NCBI GenBank assembly: GCA_023238725.1 | Contig: CM041540.1 | Location: forward strand, 6,082,708 to 6,146,707 | From: Scortum barcoo | Taxonomy: Eukaryota > Chordata > Actinopteri > Centrarchiformes > Terapontidae | DNA length: 64,000 bases | Direction: 5' to 3' | Part shown: positions 1 through 13,963 of the stretch, in pieces | How positions within the stretch are numbered: the stretch's first letter is position 1 | Layout of the letters: each line of letters opens with the position of its first letter | Position numbers and translations under genes: made by a program | The notes under the pieces: generated by a model | The model's database searches: none | Told to the model about the DNA's origin: nothing | The model's input: only the letters and a program-made list of their open reading frames with translations

Positions 1-2600
1 CGCAGCTATTTCCATCATGATGAAGACCCTGTGAGATCGAAACCAGTTGCCGTTTAAACCAATAGGCCCACCTTAATGTAAAGCTCTTAATATTGTAATG
101 GACTTGGTGACATATTTACTGTTTACTGTTATGTTATGAGTGTCACCGTGTGCACAGATATTAGTTTAGCTGAAGATTAAAGGCACTGTTCACTAGCAGT
201 TGCTGAGATTTCCAGGGTGTACACGTCCACATGTCAGCTTGGAAGCCGTAAAGACTATAAGTACAGATCTGGTGTTGTAGCATTACAAAGACAACCTGAT
301 GGTGCTGTATGCAAAGTCCTGGAGAAGATTGTGTGGAATGAAAAAGACAAAACTCTCTTTCTCCTTCGTAGCTTTTGATCCTTTTAACAACTGTCATTAG
401 ATCAACAGTGTTTTAGGAGTTCTGTGCTCAAAAGGTGGTAGTCTTTTCAGGTTCCTTGGTTCCTATGTGTAAAACTAAGAGAGCACTTGGCTTCTTTATA
501 CTCTCATAGTCATTTGATTAAAACCATCCACACCATTAACAATCACTGTGTTTTGACTTGTGGAGGGAGTTGCGGCGACAGCAGAAAACCTGCATGCTCT
601 CCATTTCTCAACCCAGACAGAGAGGTCAACCTGTGATTGACACCAAGACAGTGATAGACAGGCGACCCCTGACCTTAAATGGGGGCTCAATCGGACAATC
701 AGGACCGTTCACAATTGACACTGACATGATCTCCTTAAAGCTGGGAACGCCCACAGAATATATATTGTCGTCAACCACATCAAACACAATGGCAACTATT
801 GAGTGACCTTGTTGCTGAGCCGATTGAGAAGAAAATCCCCGGACCCTCCTCTCCACCTGATTGAAATTCCTCTGGAGGAGCTGCACGGAGATCTGCAGTC
901 ACAGCAATGATCCACAGTGACAGTCAAATTACAGGAATTCAGATGAAGAAGATAAAACAATAGCAGTCCCCCCTCAAGCAGACTTTTATCTCTGTCTCCA
1001 CCCTAAAGTTTTTGCTCGAGTCATGTAAATTATGATAAATGGGTGCTGGGGTGGAATGTGCATGTTGCAGCATGCTTTTTTCTCTCCCTCTCGAGGACTA
1101 TCTCCAATTGATATTTGGTATCTCATCAGCATTAATCACTGAGGGTGTTTACGGTCAAAGTAATCACTGTAGATCTTATCAAAGTTTGTATTCACCGGCC
1201 AAATAAGCCGCTCTGCCAATCTGTGAGTTTAACTGGAGGTTAAGCCAACATGTTCCTGGAGAAAAAACGAAAAATCAACAGATAAGAGGAACAGCTCTTT
1301 CTATCAGCTGATTTTGCTCTAAGTTATTTTCGAAGGGTCAAAAAGGTTAGGCACATGCCACAACTACCCATTATTAAGCTACTTTCATGTTCACTTGCTT
1401 TTTGATGTTTTCCTACTTGTGAATTATGCTTGATTGCAAGACAGAAGGCAGGCGTGTTTTGCAACCCAAACAATTTGTCATCGTCGGATGCATGTGTGAT
1501 AGTATTTGAATTGTAAAAAAGACAGAAAAAAAAGATGGACACAATGACAGTTCAGGGAAATGAGGGATGAAATTCAATAAAATGCAGCAGAAGGCACAGT
1601 AACGAGATGGGAACTGGCTTGGCAAGTTAATGAGCTGTGGCTGACAGGCCAAAATAGATTTGCCTCTGCGACGGCAATGTTGAATGAGGACATAGCGGGA
1701 CGGCTGGATGTGTCTTGTGCGCGGCATAATGTACCGCTCTTATGCCGCTCAGTCTTCAACTCTTTCTTTGTGTCTCCGGCATGCTCATCATTAAAATAAC
1801 TTATTTAGCTGATAGCATCTGCTGAGTGGCTATGTGTTGGTACTGTGAATAGTGGCCTTTCACAGCAAGAAGCATGGAAGGACATGGATAATGAAATGAG
1901 TTAGATGGATTTGGAGATAAGGCCACCTCGCACCTCATATGCAAAAATGCACAATATGAGCACTCCTTGTCTCTTAAAATACCTGAATTACTCTGTGGAT
2001 GGTTGAACCTCTTAGTGTCTTTTAAAAAGATGTAATGTTAGTTGACATTCAGAAGTATCTCTTCGCTCTCTTTGGATAACTCTGTCATTCCACACACACA
2101 GATAATTATCCATAACTCACACTGCATTGCCTTTTACCCCCTTCTCCTGCTTTGGCACCCACTTCCAGTCATGCACCATTGTTCCCTCTGTGTTGTGTTT
2201 CAGCATGCAATTACACAAGCAAAAACGTCTTTCCCATAAGAGAGGTTAATCCAGTTGTCTCAGTGTTGTGGAACATTGTGCATTATTTTGCAAATCAATT
2301 CAGTCACATTGAAGATTGCACTCAGGCATGCATGAGGCGAAATCTATTTGCAAGTGGAAACAAATGCACCTTGGCACCTACTGTATATGATAATCAAAGG
2401 GAAAAATGCTAACTCGTCTGTGCTGCAATTTCATCTTTAATTACCAAACAGCACAGCTCACTTGTGCTTGATTTTTCGAAGACACACACATACCTAGAAC
2501 AATCAGCCTCATTTAGTAGCTATTGTTTTTCCACTACATTAACCTTGACAGAAACAGTGCCAGAGCCAGAGTCTGTGTACAGTGGCCAAACTCATCACTG
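1..2600. other. Upstream non-coding DNA
   Basis: No gene, RNA gene or clear repeat recognised. The ORFs are short and overlap on both strands without protein character. Confidence 0.5.
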
Positions 2601-2649
2601 GCCTTCTTCTTGCAGTCAGCTCATGAAATCCTGATCTGAAAAAACATTC

Positions 2650-3650
2650 CCACTATCTTCTCCTGCACCAAGTTGGTCATCTTCTCAATCTTGACATGGC
2701 AATCTGGATGAACACATCAGTCCAGTCATGGATGGATGAAATTTGGATGAGTGACTGACATTTTACCTGTCTCTTTTCTCCCTCCAGCAACCTTTTGGGG
2801 CTCCCCAAAACTTCTCTTATTCTATTATCACCCAGAAAGCTGGACCCACTCCCTGCAAAGTCTTCCCCATTCTTTCCTTCCATAATCCCCACCTGACCTT
2901 GATTCCATCCTTCAATCTATTTCCTTTTAACCACCACTCAGCACTCCATCTACACTGATACTCCTCTTGCCAGTCGACTTTTTAATGCTTTTGAGAGTTT
3001 CTACTGAAACATCGACACACTGTTCCTCTCCAGCCCCATGATCTACAAGCATACTCCTATTTCCAAGATTACCACCTGGAACAAGTTTCTTCCAGTGACA
3101 ATCTGGCTTGCCTTTATTACATGCATGGCTCATTCTCCCAGCTTTCATTGAGGCAGCACTGCTGGCTTATTCTCTGCACTCATGCCCTTCCGAGCTCTTG
3201 TCTCAGCCTTCATCTTCAGACTCACTCCTTACTTCAGAGTGGCAAAAAATTGGTATCCAACACTGCCATCCATCCAGAGACACAATTTCTCAGGTCGTAT
3301 CTGCCTTCCAACATGGCAACCCCAGCAAGATGCGCAGTCCAGCTCGGTGGCCAGCAGCTTCCACAAAAACCATCATTCTTACAACCTCTCCACCCTCCAG
3401 CGAGTCCATTATTCCGGGATCGATCTGCCCCCAGGACTCTCCTCCCAGCAGCTGTCACCTGCCCAGATCCAAAAACTCGATCCAAGCTCAGAGTCTCTGG
3501 GGCCAGTTGTCTCATCACGTCTAATCCCAAAGCAATCAGCCACGTCCAGACTTAAAGCCAAATATCCACATACACAGCATTGTTCTTGTCATTATACTGT
3601 TTCTACAAATCCCTGCTACCCATGCCTGTTATTGTCTTACTGATTTGAGT
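2650..3650 (-). other. ORF-rich segment of unknown nature, possible decayed coding element
   Basis: The - strand shows three successive open stretches (3530-3234, 3148-2927, 2892-2677) in shifting frames, and over 3182-3524 all three + frames are also open. The + strand is pyrimidine-rich, so base composition may explain the openness. I recognise no domain. It could be a decayed retroelement ORF or merely stop-poor DNA. Confidence 0.25.
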
Positions 3651-5875
3651 GTTGTCCAGCCTTTTGAAAAACCATTTTGAAATCTGCTGTGTTTCATGCT
3701 TCTCCATGAAAGCAGGGGTTCAATTACCCAACCTCCTTTTTTTTTTCTGCATGCATTTCTCACATTAATTTGTGTATTCTGTTACAATTTATCAGACAAA
3801 GAGTGGAAAGTAGAGGCTTGTTCTTCAGTTTGAAGAAAATCAAGCCTTGGGTAGAGAAATTCTTCCCCAGACCCACCAGTGAGTCTTTTCTTTAAATCCA
3901 AAGAACTTAATTTTCAGCTTTGGGCAAGATCTCATGTCTCACTGAACTGCCACAAAATAAGTAGAAAATGATGGACAAGACACCTAGATTAATTTTCACG
4001 CGAAGCAGATGTCCTAAATGGCGTCCTAAATTTGAATCATTTCTTAAAGTCGTGGCAGAGCGCTGGTCAAGCCTGGGAACAAACAGATGTGGAATATACT
4101 GTATGCGTCACGGCCCAACAGTGTGAAGAAAATATTTCTCTGGAACTTGGAAGCCACCGAAGGGGAAGCCTAAACCTAAATTCAAGAGTTTAGATGTAAT
4201 CTTTTGGAAATAATCTTGATCCCCAAAGACAGATAGGAATGATTTAAAGCCTTACAGTGTCAGTATCAGGAAATCAGAAGCATGTATCAATAAATTAACA
4301 TCATAAAACACTGCTCTGTCCTGATACACAGCTTTTGATATCTGGAAAATAGCTTAGAAAATCAGTACATATAAATCCAGCATGAGGCTTGTAAGGCCGT
4401 GTCTGACAAACCACAACTAACTGTAACAGTGGGTGTTTTACATGTAAGTTCATTAAGTTTATTAGACAGACTAATAAACTTGTGGATGTGGACGGCGTTC
4501 TACATTAAATCTATTAAGATCTCAGGACTGAACTCCATCCTACTGTGGAGGTGGCGCAGTACAGCAGCTACACAAGGAGCAGGAAGTGGGATAGATTATA
4601 ACCAGATTCCATCAGTTCCCCTGTGGAAGTAAATGCCTCGAGTGGAGGAACTTTTAATTTGATTTATCATGTCCCCCACCCACTGAGATGGAAGTGTGGA
4701 GGACAGGAAATGATGTGCGGCGACGGGAGAGGAGGCACACGCGGTGTAGTGTGTCAGGTAAAACAGGGACAGCTGGGCTTCACACCGGCCGCCGTGCTCA
4801 AAAATAGCACAAAATAATGCAGCAATGTGAAGCACCTTTCTGGTAAGCATCGTGCTCATTTTTTTCAGATTGAATTAGAGTCAAATTAAATCAAGACCCC
4901 ATTACCTCACCACTCCCCAGCCTACAAAAAAAGCCCAGTGTGAGATGTTGACGTCACAACATGTTGTAAACTCAGAGGTATGAGAATTCAGATCAGTAAA
5001 TGGACATCAAACTTTGTGTGCATGCATTTAATCCTGACAATAGTCTGAAAATGGGTTTTTACTGTTTTTTTTTTACTGTTGGGGCATTTTCTGTGAGCAG
5101 ATGTGACGGCAACAACACAAGTGTAAGAAAGTGAAAAGAAATGAAAAGCATGGCTAAACACCCAGTGAGTTATGTTGTTTCACTGGTTTTTGTTTCTCTC
5201 TCATGCCACTCCTGCGTGTCTTTATTTTCTTTCCAGTGTTTGTTATATTTCCCTTCCTCTGCAGCTGCCCCTCAGAACCGCACTCAGCTCCTTTACTCAA
5301 AGAGGTGTACAGTTCAGTCACTAGAAATTCAGATTTTTCAGGTGCTACCTTCAAATAACCCACGTTCATCATAATAATTATACCTTCAGTGGTTCTCATC
5401 ACTCGTCGCTTTTAAGGCTAAATGCTTGTCCAACAAGTGTGACGTGTGTTTGATGGAGCTCCAGTAACTCCCTCACCATTGAGATGAAAAGTGCTTTCAC
5501 TCAATAGCTTGACATCTGTCTTTTGATTATGTAACTTGCTTTACTGAAGATGTTTTCCATCAACTACTTTGTGTCTGAAATCACTCCTAACTGGACTTTA
5601 TTTCCTTTTAGCCATTTTATTTGAAGTGCCAAGACACAAAGTGTGAAATTTAAGCTCTAAAAAGTGAGGGGGAAAGTACCTACCTTTCTGCTAACAATCC
5701 CACAATGCACCGGGTTTTGTAAATCAAAAGTCATACAGCGCTACACCTATCACTGATGACACGAAATGATGATGATAAATGGGTGTCTGAAATCTAAGTT
5801 TACTGCCCATAATATATGAAGTGTGTGATATGTAAGGCAGAGTGAGTGACGAGGGAGTGATTTTAGAAACACACA
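3651..5875. other. Upstream non-coding DNA
   Basis: Nothing recognisable except an 11-bp perfect hairpin at 4455-4481. Confidence 0.5.
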
Positions 5876-6147
5876 CTGGGGTGGAACGTAACTAAGTACA
5901 TTAAGTCAAGTATGGTACTTCTGTTCAGTTTTGAGGTACTTTACCTGATTTCATGCACCTTAATACCTCAACATAACATTTCAAAAGGAAATATTGTACT
6001 TTTTCTGCACCCAGCAGAAAAAAACTGCAACCTTAAAAGGATCCAGTAATTATAAGCCTATGATATAATATACTTTGTTGTGAAATTGGAAATTCTGCGT
6101 GATGAGTTCTTCCTGCTTTGCAGTAAAAGTCTAGTAAAAGATCACAG
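5876..6147. repeat. Dispersed repeat, same family as 59432-59976
   Basis: GGTGGAACGTAACTAAGTAC, TTTTGAGGTACTT, GGAAATATTGTACTTTTTC and AGTAAAAGATCAC occur in the order of a teleost repeat rich in GTACTT words. It is heavily decayed, with no ORF. Confidence 0.5.
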
Positions 6148-9100
6148 TGCTTCATCTGATTTGGATCGCGTGCTCCACCAGGTGCTGACAATGTTTCCAG
6201 ATTTTCCAGATAATCAGGACTGCACCAAGAGCGACTGAGGGATGGGAGGGAGAAAGCAGTGTGTTCTTTTCTTTGTGTTTGCTTTGTTTTTCCAGCCCTT
6301 AGAGTAACTCTGTCCTGATTGTAATGCTGTAGAGTTATTGTACACTTCAGATGTAGCTGAAAATTTAAATGGTGCTAACTGACGTGGCAGCTTCGATTAT
6401 GACATCTCACCCTTGCTAATTTGAAGGTGGTGTTTACCATCAGGGATTTAAAGCCACTCTTTGACTGAGCGAAGGTTTCTGTGATGGGAGGTGTTTTCTT
6501 TTGTTTGAGAAGTTGTGGTTTTGTGTATATAGTAACACAGGAAATGGTTAAAAGCCAGAGCTCTGAACCACTGTTGTTGTCGTTGTTAGTGCTCCAAGCC
6601 ACGCCGCAATGCTCGCCTACATCCACCTCATCAACTGGGTTTAGATCTGTACCTAACAGAGCCGCAACATGTGGGTCTGGTTGTGTTTGAGCTCTGGAAG
6701 ATGCAGGAATCGTCGAAACAGAAATTAGTCAGTGGACAAATGAATCACTGTAATGAACTGGCTAATTGTTTCCTTTCTGCAGCTCGTCAGCAGCTCGTCT
6801 GTCCTTTCCTTTTTTTCCATCCTCTTCTTCATTCCCTCCTCTCTCACACCGCTGGCTCTGGAAATGTCCGTCTCTCGCAGAAAGTCACACTCCATCTCAC
6901 TTTTCAGGCCCAGTTGCTCCACATGAGAGAGCAGAGCTTACCTCAGCAGCGCAGACTCCATCAGTACACTGCGCCGTACAGTAATGTATGGATTCCAGCT
7001 GACGACTTCAGACATCGTGAAAGAGGTGCAGGGAGATTTCCCTCAAGCCGTTTTGACAGAGAGCGTGACTCTGGCAGAATTCCTCACCCCTTTCTTTTGC
7101 AGGGGTGGCTAAACCTCTTGATTAATCTCTCGGAGTGAGCTGTTGAAAGTGAAGGACGCTGCCCATTTCTGTTTAGCATTTATCAGATCTGCCCTTCAGT
7201 GCCTCACAGCTAATTAGCAACCCCGTTACTCACGTCTGTGCCTTTTTTTTTTTTTTTTTTTTTTTAGTTTTCCTTGCTTTCACGGGGCTCGCAGAAGTGA
7301 CGGCCACAAGCGCACACCGGCTGCACAGATGGAATGAACATATGTAAATTCAGATCGGCCGCCCTGATTGGGTAGGAGTGGAGGGTAAGAGGGGGCGCAA
7401 ATCTGGTTTTATTTCTAGAAAAAGCGTACCAATCAGTTCGAGGTCTAATCACACACCAGGCTGGAAAATCACAAGCTGCTTGTCTCTTTGATATTTCAAT
7501 AATCCTTATCAAGGATCAACCAGCTAATTGCCGTGTCTTGCTGTGTGACACTGACTGGAATGTGTGTGACTGCTTGCTCCGCAAGTTTAATTGGTTATGG
7601 ATTAAATGGAAAATTTTATTACTGCAGAAGATAACCCCTCGGACAGATTTCAGAGAGCGTCGGCCAATCCATTAAACCCCGTCAGAATAAACCTGTCTAC
7701 GCCAAGAATGGACTTTATAGGGAAGTGGAAGGCCAGTTTATTTCCAGCAGGGTTTTTTTTTGTTTTTGTTTTTTTTGTTTGTTTTTGTCTTGAGTATTTT
7801 TTAGGTGTCATAAAACATGTCTTGAAGGTATCTATCACTAATCTATCAAAAAAATCTGAAACATCCACTGATTTTGGCTCCTTAAATATAGAATGCTTGC
7901 CGCTTTTTTTTTGTTTGTTTGTTTCTATTTCATTCTAAAGAGGACATTACTTGTGCTCTGGGACTTTTTTTTTTTGCCATTTTCTGTCATATTACAGTCT
8001 AAATAATAGTCAACAGATTCATCTTTGATTTAAAATAATCACTAGTTCCAGCCTTGCCAAAGCCTCAAATCATTTTCTCACTAATTTTGGGAAATTCTTT
8101 TGAAAGAAAATGAGTAATTAAAAAAGTAAGAAGAAACATGCAAACCACAGAGGAACACTTTGGTCATGGTCAACTTTTTTTTGTGAGCTTTCCTGATTTT
8201 TTTTTTTTTTTTTCAGTTTACCAGTAAATGCATAGACTTTCAGTATTCAGTTGATCATGTTTCTCGCAACCACTGAGTGTACAGGAATCCAAACTTCCAA
8301 AACAAAGGTGATGACAGTATATTTACATTCCTATGCTTCAGCTGAGCCTGTGACTTGACAACATCTTACCTACATGTGCGTGCGATAATGGCGAGCGGGA
8401 CCTCCCCTGACCTTGGCCCTTCGCGTTTAACATTGGCGTGACAAATGCATAACATCTGCGGCGCTAACGAGGGACGGGTTGTTCAAAGATGTGGGCCTGG
8501 ACAAGGGATCGAGTGAGGGAGGAGCGCTGCATAGCACAGCACCGGACGATAGCATCAGCATCTCGCCACCTGCAAATCACGTAACACCGACGCTGCCGAC
8601 TGGATTGGATCGGATGGTTGCGTGACCGGGCTGTATATCTGACCTGAGACAAGTATGATTTTGCCACACATGTCTTTTTTTCTTTGGGGATTTACGATCA
8701 CTTACTGAAGACACCGCTCCCCGTAATCATCTCCTGTCAGACGTTACACCTGTGCGATGTTTGTCACCCCCTCTTCAGCTCTTCACGCTCATTAATTTAC
8801 TGCCGAGGCCCTGACGTGGGGATAGTAAAGGATACGCCTCATCTCTATTTTGCTCTCACCCGCCGCTCTCCATTCTTCTTGCGCTCCTTCTCCACCAATG
8901 ACGAGCACGCAACCGGGGCCCAGTGAAAAACCAGCATTGCTCTGGTGGGCCATCCTGACACTTTAATTGGAGAGGCGTAAATCAGGCTCCATTGTCAGGG
9001 AGAAGGGTAATTATTTCCTCCTGTCTCAGCCACCGGCAATCCCGACTCTCCTCCCCCATTTCACTTTCTCTGTCTGTCAGACCCTTTTCATCAGAGACCT

Positions 9101-9882
9101 GGCTCGCAGACTCGCTTTCCTCTCCTCTTTACTTTTTTTTTTTTTTTTTTTTTGTGATTTTTACCTTAAAGCTGAATCGCCAAAGTGTAAAAATCCCTCA
9201 CATCCTGGCTCATACCTGCAGAGAGGTGACATGTGACGCCGAGCTCAGGAGTAACACAAATGCATCCATTCATGAAAAAGGAAATGGAGCATAATTTCCC
9301 TCCGCTTAGCTAAGTATGGAAATGGTTCAATCAAATGCATGTTGCTTGTGGCTGACACATGGTAAGATATACTGCTGGATTCATTCGTCCGGCCAAGTCT
9401 TTCTAGACTCCTGACTCCTCTGGTTTGGGCTTGTGTTGAAGTTACAAATATGCCCTGGAATAAGCATTTGTGTTTATGCAGGTTTGGCATGCTTTAGACT
9501 TTCTACATAGCATTTTAAGCTCCCTGTGCTGAGCAAGCTTCCCCCAATAAGCCCATTTAAAGTGACTGTGTGTCAAGATGAACATGATATGTTCTCTACA
9601 GGTCGGGTTTGCGTGCTCCTGGAGCGTGCATCTCCCACTAAAAGCATATCCACATCGTTTTAATGGCTGACCACATCGGATGAAGAATGTCCTGTGTTAT
9701 TACTTTACTTCACGGTCTACCCTGATGATGAAATCCATCACTTCTGTGGCAAGACCACACAAAGGAGGACATTTGGACATACTAAATGGTCAAGGCAGTT
9801 TAAAAAAGAATGCATCAGCAACACAAAAGAAGGAATAACTCAGCTGTTTTTATCCACTCTCGCTTTGTGGCTCTGAAAATGT
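6148..9882. other. Upstream non-coding DNA with T-tracts
   Basis: Long T runs at 7242-7265, about 8197-8213 and 9133-9153. 8380-8660 is comparatively rich in CpG and could be regulatory. No gene recognised. Confidence 0.45.
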
Positions 9883-10400
9883 CGGTCTGGTCCACCACTT
9901 TGGTCCAGACTCAAATATCTCAACAACTATGGGATGGATTGCAATGAAACTTGACTTTGAAATTCACACAGGATGAATCCTATCACCTTTTGATGATCCT
10001 TTAACTTTATCTCTAGAACCAACGTGTGGTTAGAATCTGTTGTTTTAAGAAAGAAGTGATGACAACCATTGAATGAACTGACACAAAACTTTGTCTCTTG
10101 TTCACAGTTCCCTGACAACGGGTCCTAATACCTTTGGTGATCCACTAATTTCTCCTATAAATCCACGACATTTTTAATCAAAATGACTCTCAAACTATTA
10201 GATTGATCACTCCTAAATCAAGTTTATTTGCACCCCCAACTTTACATACAGCACCATGAGTTGAAAACCTCTGCAATACTTGAGATTATGATTAAAATCA
10301 ATCTTGCAGGACGTGTAAGCATTATATGTTAGCAACATTTTGAGCATATTTGCATGCTGACGTTAAAATTTAACTCAAAGCACCACTCTGCTTAAAACAA
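9883..10400. repeat. Degenerate teleost dispersed repeat with internal duplication
   Basis: Contains AATATCTCAACAACTATGGG followed by ATGGATTGCAATGAAACTTG, then two diverged copies of a module (GGATGAATCCTATCACC...GATGATCC and GGGTCCTAATACC...GGTGATCC), and ends with GCATGCTGACGTTAAAATTT and CAAAGCACCACTCTG. This order matches a repeat family found widely in percomorphs, as I remember it. Confidence 0.5.
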
Positions 10401-11104
10401 CTCAAAGCAACTTTTCTTTTTGGGTTGATTTCAGGTTTCCTGCTTTTTCACTCTGTGCTGCAATGAGCCAACTTCAGCGGGAGAAGAGCAGGATGCAGCC
10501 CTGGAGACAGACCTTCAATTAGTGGCTGAAGAAACTCAAATTCAGACAGAGCAAACCCCAGTGCCATTTTGTTGTATTTGGCAGAAAAATCTGACTCAGT
10601 TGAAGACATTAATAACTATCAGAAATGAATAGAAATAGCTGATCTTCTCACATTTGTCTTGGTTGCTTATGTAGATCATACGTTTAAGTATTATATATTA
10701 TAGCCATTGAGCCATAGAGTGTTTTTAAGTACACTACAGGACAATTTATTCTAGTTTTTAACAATTTTGTTATGACACTCCATGTCTGAGTTGTAATATC
10801 TCTGCATAATGTGGCGTAGCTCAAATGGTTCCAGCAAATACTTACAGGCCAAATAATCATGCTGGAAAAACTGATGATACAGATCTGATGACATGCAGCT
10901 GAAAAACAGAAATAAATGGAAAATATCTGTTTTCATTCACATCATGGAGGCCAAAGGTGATATTCTTTTTCTACATTAACAGCAGCCTCAGTCCTGAATG
11001 TGTCTGACCTTTCTGGCTTCCCTGTCTCTCTGCATGAGGTCTGAGCTCTCCACCTCTCTGATGTTTTGAGCTGCGCATGTTAAAGTTTGCTGTCTTGTTA
11101 ACAG

Positions 11105-11300
11105 AGAGAGGGAGGGAGGGAGGAAGATCGTGGAAGGGAGGGGTGGAGAGGAGGAGGAGGAGGAGGAGGAGGGGAAGGAGGAGGGGGACTTCATTGGAGA
11201 GTGTGTAATAGGACACCAGCCCTCTCTGTCTTTTGCTGCTCCTCTCCTCTCTCTCCTCTCCTCTCCTCTCCTCTCTCCTGTGCTCTCTCAGTCAAGCCTG
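11105..11300. repeat. Polypurine tract followed by polypyrimidine tract
   Basis: (GGA)n/(GGGA)n purine-rich sequence at 11105-11188, then CTCCT-rich pyrimidine sequence at 11239-11280 on the same strand. Confidence 0.8.
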
Positions 11301-12093
11301 CTCTGTGAGCACTTAGATGGAATAGCAGCATTTTTGTTCTTTGGTGTCACTGGAGGAAAACTGGAAACAAGGTGTCTCATAAGGGAAAAAGATAAATAAG
11401 ATCCAGGTCCGGTTTGGCACCCGGCTTTTTTTTTTTTTTTTTTTTTTGTTCAAGTGGCACCAGCACTGGAGGAAGCTCCTGAGAGGTGAGTCCTGGACCA
11501 GGGAGGGATCTGGACCCTGTCCCTGTAGGTGGAGGGGGTCTACCTGCTGTACTGCACCAGACTGTGTGCGGGGCAGATCTCACAGCGGAGGCAGAGAGGA
11601 GGTGGTGGGCTGGAGGCTAACAGGTGCAGAGTCCCACCAGAGAGGGCTGGTGAGAATAGCTGGAAGTAAACTCAATCTGACTGTTGTAGAGTCTGCCAGA
11701 TTTAAAGAAATTTTACTGTCTTCTTCTTTTTTAAAATCTTGAGTAATATTACATCAGGCTGCCATGCTTTATTTCCCCCACATGCTTCTGCCTCTATTTT
11801 TAAGAGGAGTGTAAATTTCCAGAATATGAGTCATGACTTTGTTGCACTTCTGAAGCTTTTAATGGTTAAGTGGTGAGGTTAGTATTTTTTGTAGAACTTT
11901 ATTGAATCAGAAAAGCTCTCTGGTCTTTCTTTATTACTGTGAAAAGCTCTTATTTAATACTGTGAAATGGATCTTCCAGAATCACAGGGTTTGAATGCTG
12001 CAATCACAAGATCCACATGTAATCTAATCAGTATATCCAAAGTATAAATACTTGAAATGAGGAAATTTTGCTGTTCTTGGCTGCGCCTGTAAG

Positions 12094-12095
<2 letters not shown>

Positions 12096-12132
<37 letters not shown>
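12096..12132. repeat. (TG)n microsatellite
   Basis: 37 bp of uninterrupted GT dinucleotides. Confidence 0.95.
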
Positions 12133-12134
<2 letters not shown>

Positions 12135-13925
12135 GGAACACACGGTCGCAACATAGCCGCTGACAACTGAATGACAGGGTGTGGTATGAACACACACCGT
12201 CCTGTTAGAGCCAGGACGGAGCAACTTGCAAGTTGTTTACCATTTCAGTTTTGATGCTCCAGTCAAGGACACGTTAGTCCCAAATACTAAATAATTAAAT
12301 CTATGTAACATAAATCCAGATGTTGTCCTTGTGGTCAAATTGTGTTCATGTGTTTAAAGCATTAACAGGAGCAGATGGGAGCCACACAATCGCAGACCCG
12401 GTATGAAAGATGGGAGAAAAAACTATGCAGCTATGAGGTTTTCATCAATATTAGTTTTTGAGCAGGGCCTCTGAAATGGTGAGATGGAAAATTCATTAGG
12501 CTGTCAGCCAAGGAATGCACAATAAACACAATTATCATTACACCCCACTGGAAATATAACTCTCCACTCACTCGGGCTGACCTCCTTTTGTGGAGGCATT
12601 TAATTGCCGTCGCAGAGATTTCTGGCAGGCTCTGTGCTGGAATCTCTGGACTTAGAAGAGCTCGATAAAATTAATTGAAGCATTTATTATTTTTGTTCGT
12701 AGCTATGCTAATGCACCCATTAAGTGTCGCAGTGAGAGGGAAGCTGGTCGTGAGCTCATTCATGTTTCGGTGCGGTGATCATGGTGGTCAGCGGAAGTGT
12801 TTGAACCTGACCTGGTGGGGTGTCACAGGACGCCCAGAAGGACACCTACTCCCTCCCTTGACGATGAGTTTAGCAGCTGCGAGAGCAACGATTCCAGGCC
12901 AGAGCCTCTCCCTGGGAGATCGCCCGTCTCTCCAGGCATGCAGGGAAGCAGGGTGTGGACTTAAATGGTTTTAAAGGATTGATTCACTCAAAATAACCAA
13001 AAAAAAACAAAAACACGGTGCTCTCGCTTATTGGTAACTCAATCCCGACGCCAGACAAGACAAGTCAATAACGGATGATTCTGTTAAATTCAGATTCAGT
13101 GACAGCATTTTTAAGTCCAAGGCATATGTTTTTTAAATTCTTTCTACAATTTCTGCAAATGACAATTACAGCATGGTTATGACTGCAAACAATGACTGGA
13201 AGGTTAAGTTTACCTACTGAAAACACTTGGTTAAAGGGAGGGAAACATTGTGGTTAAGGCTAATAAAAAGGAAGATGTTAATTAGTCTGAGAAGGGTTGC
13301 AAACCTCAGTCTCCTGAATGAAAGTCAGATGTGAAACGCGACGATTCACCACACCGATCACCACACGCTTACCTTCTGCCTCATGACATAAAGGACACAC
13401 TACTTACTACGTTGGCACCAAACATTGGCATAGCATGTGCAACTCACGATATGTGAATATTAAGGATACCAGGCCGCATAGTTAGTTATTTTAGGGCTAT
13501 TTTTCCAGAATTCTGACACATCCACCTCCCAAATAAAGTTTGCATTTTGTTTGTGGCTCTCGAAGCATTAAAAAATACATTTTAAAATAAAAAAAAATCA
13601 ACTAACCATGTCTTAAGAAATGCTGGTTGCCTTTACTGTGGCTATTTTAATCTGCAGTATTCAATTAAACTACTTTGAACCAAAGCCTTCAGTCACACAA
13701 ATAAGCCATTTGACACTGGACTTGGCTGCAGTCAAACAAAAAAAGTCTCAAGTTTGCCCCGGTTAAGTCCTAAAACAATAAGAAATATGAAAACGCTGGG
13801 AGGGTCTTGCAAATTTGGGTGAACTAATCCTTTACGAAGGCAGGATGGAGCAGGACGAGGGCTGAGGTCAGAGCCGACCGCCTGGAGGCTGAAGTTGTGG
13901 GAGACGCCCGAGCTGAAGCAGGCTC

Positions 13926-13963
13926 TGTGTGTGTGTGTGTGTGTGTGTGCGTGTGTGTGTGTG
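13926..13963. repeat. (TG)n microsatellite with one interruption
   Basis: GT repeat interrupted once by GC at 13949-13951. Confidence 0.9.

Noticed and set aside
11449..11485. Non-coding first exon of sema3c ending at GAG|GTGAGT
   Set aside because: A good donor alone is weak evidence. No promoter element or acceptor pairing could be shown.
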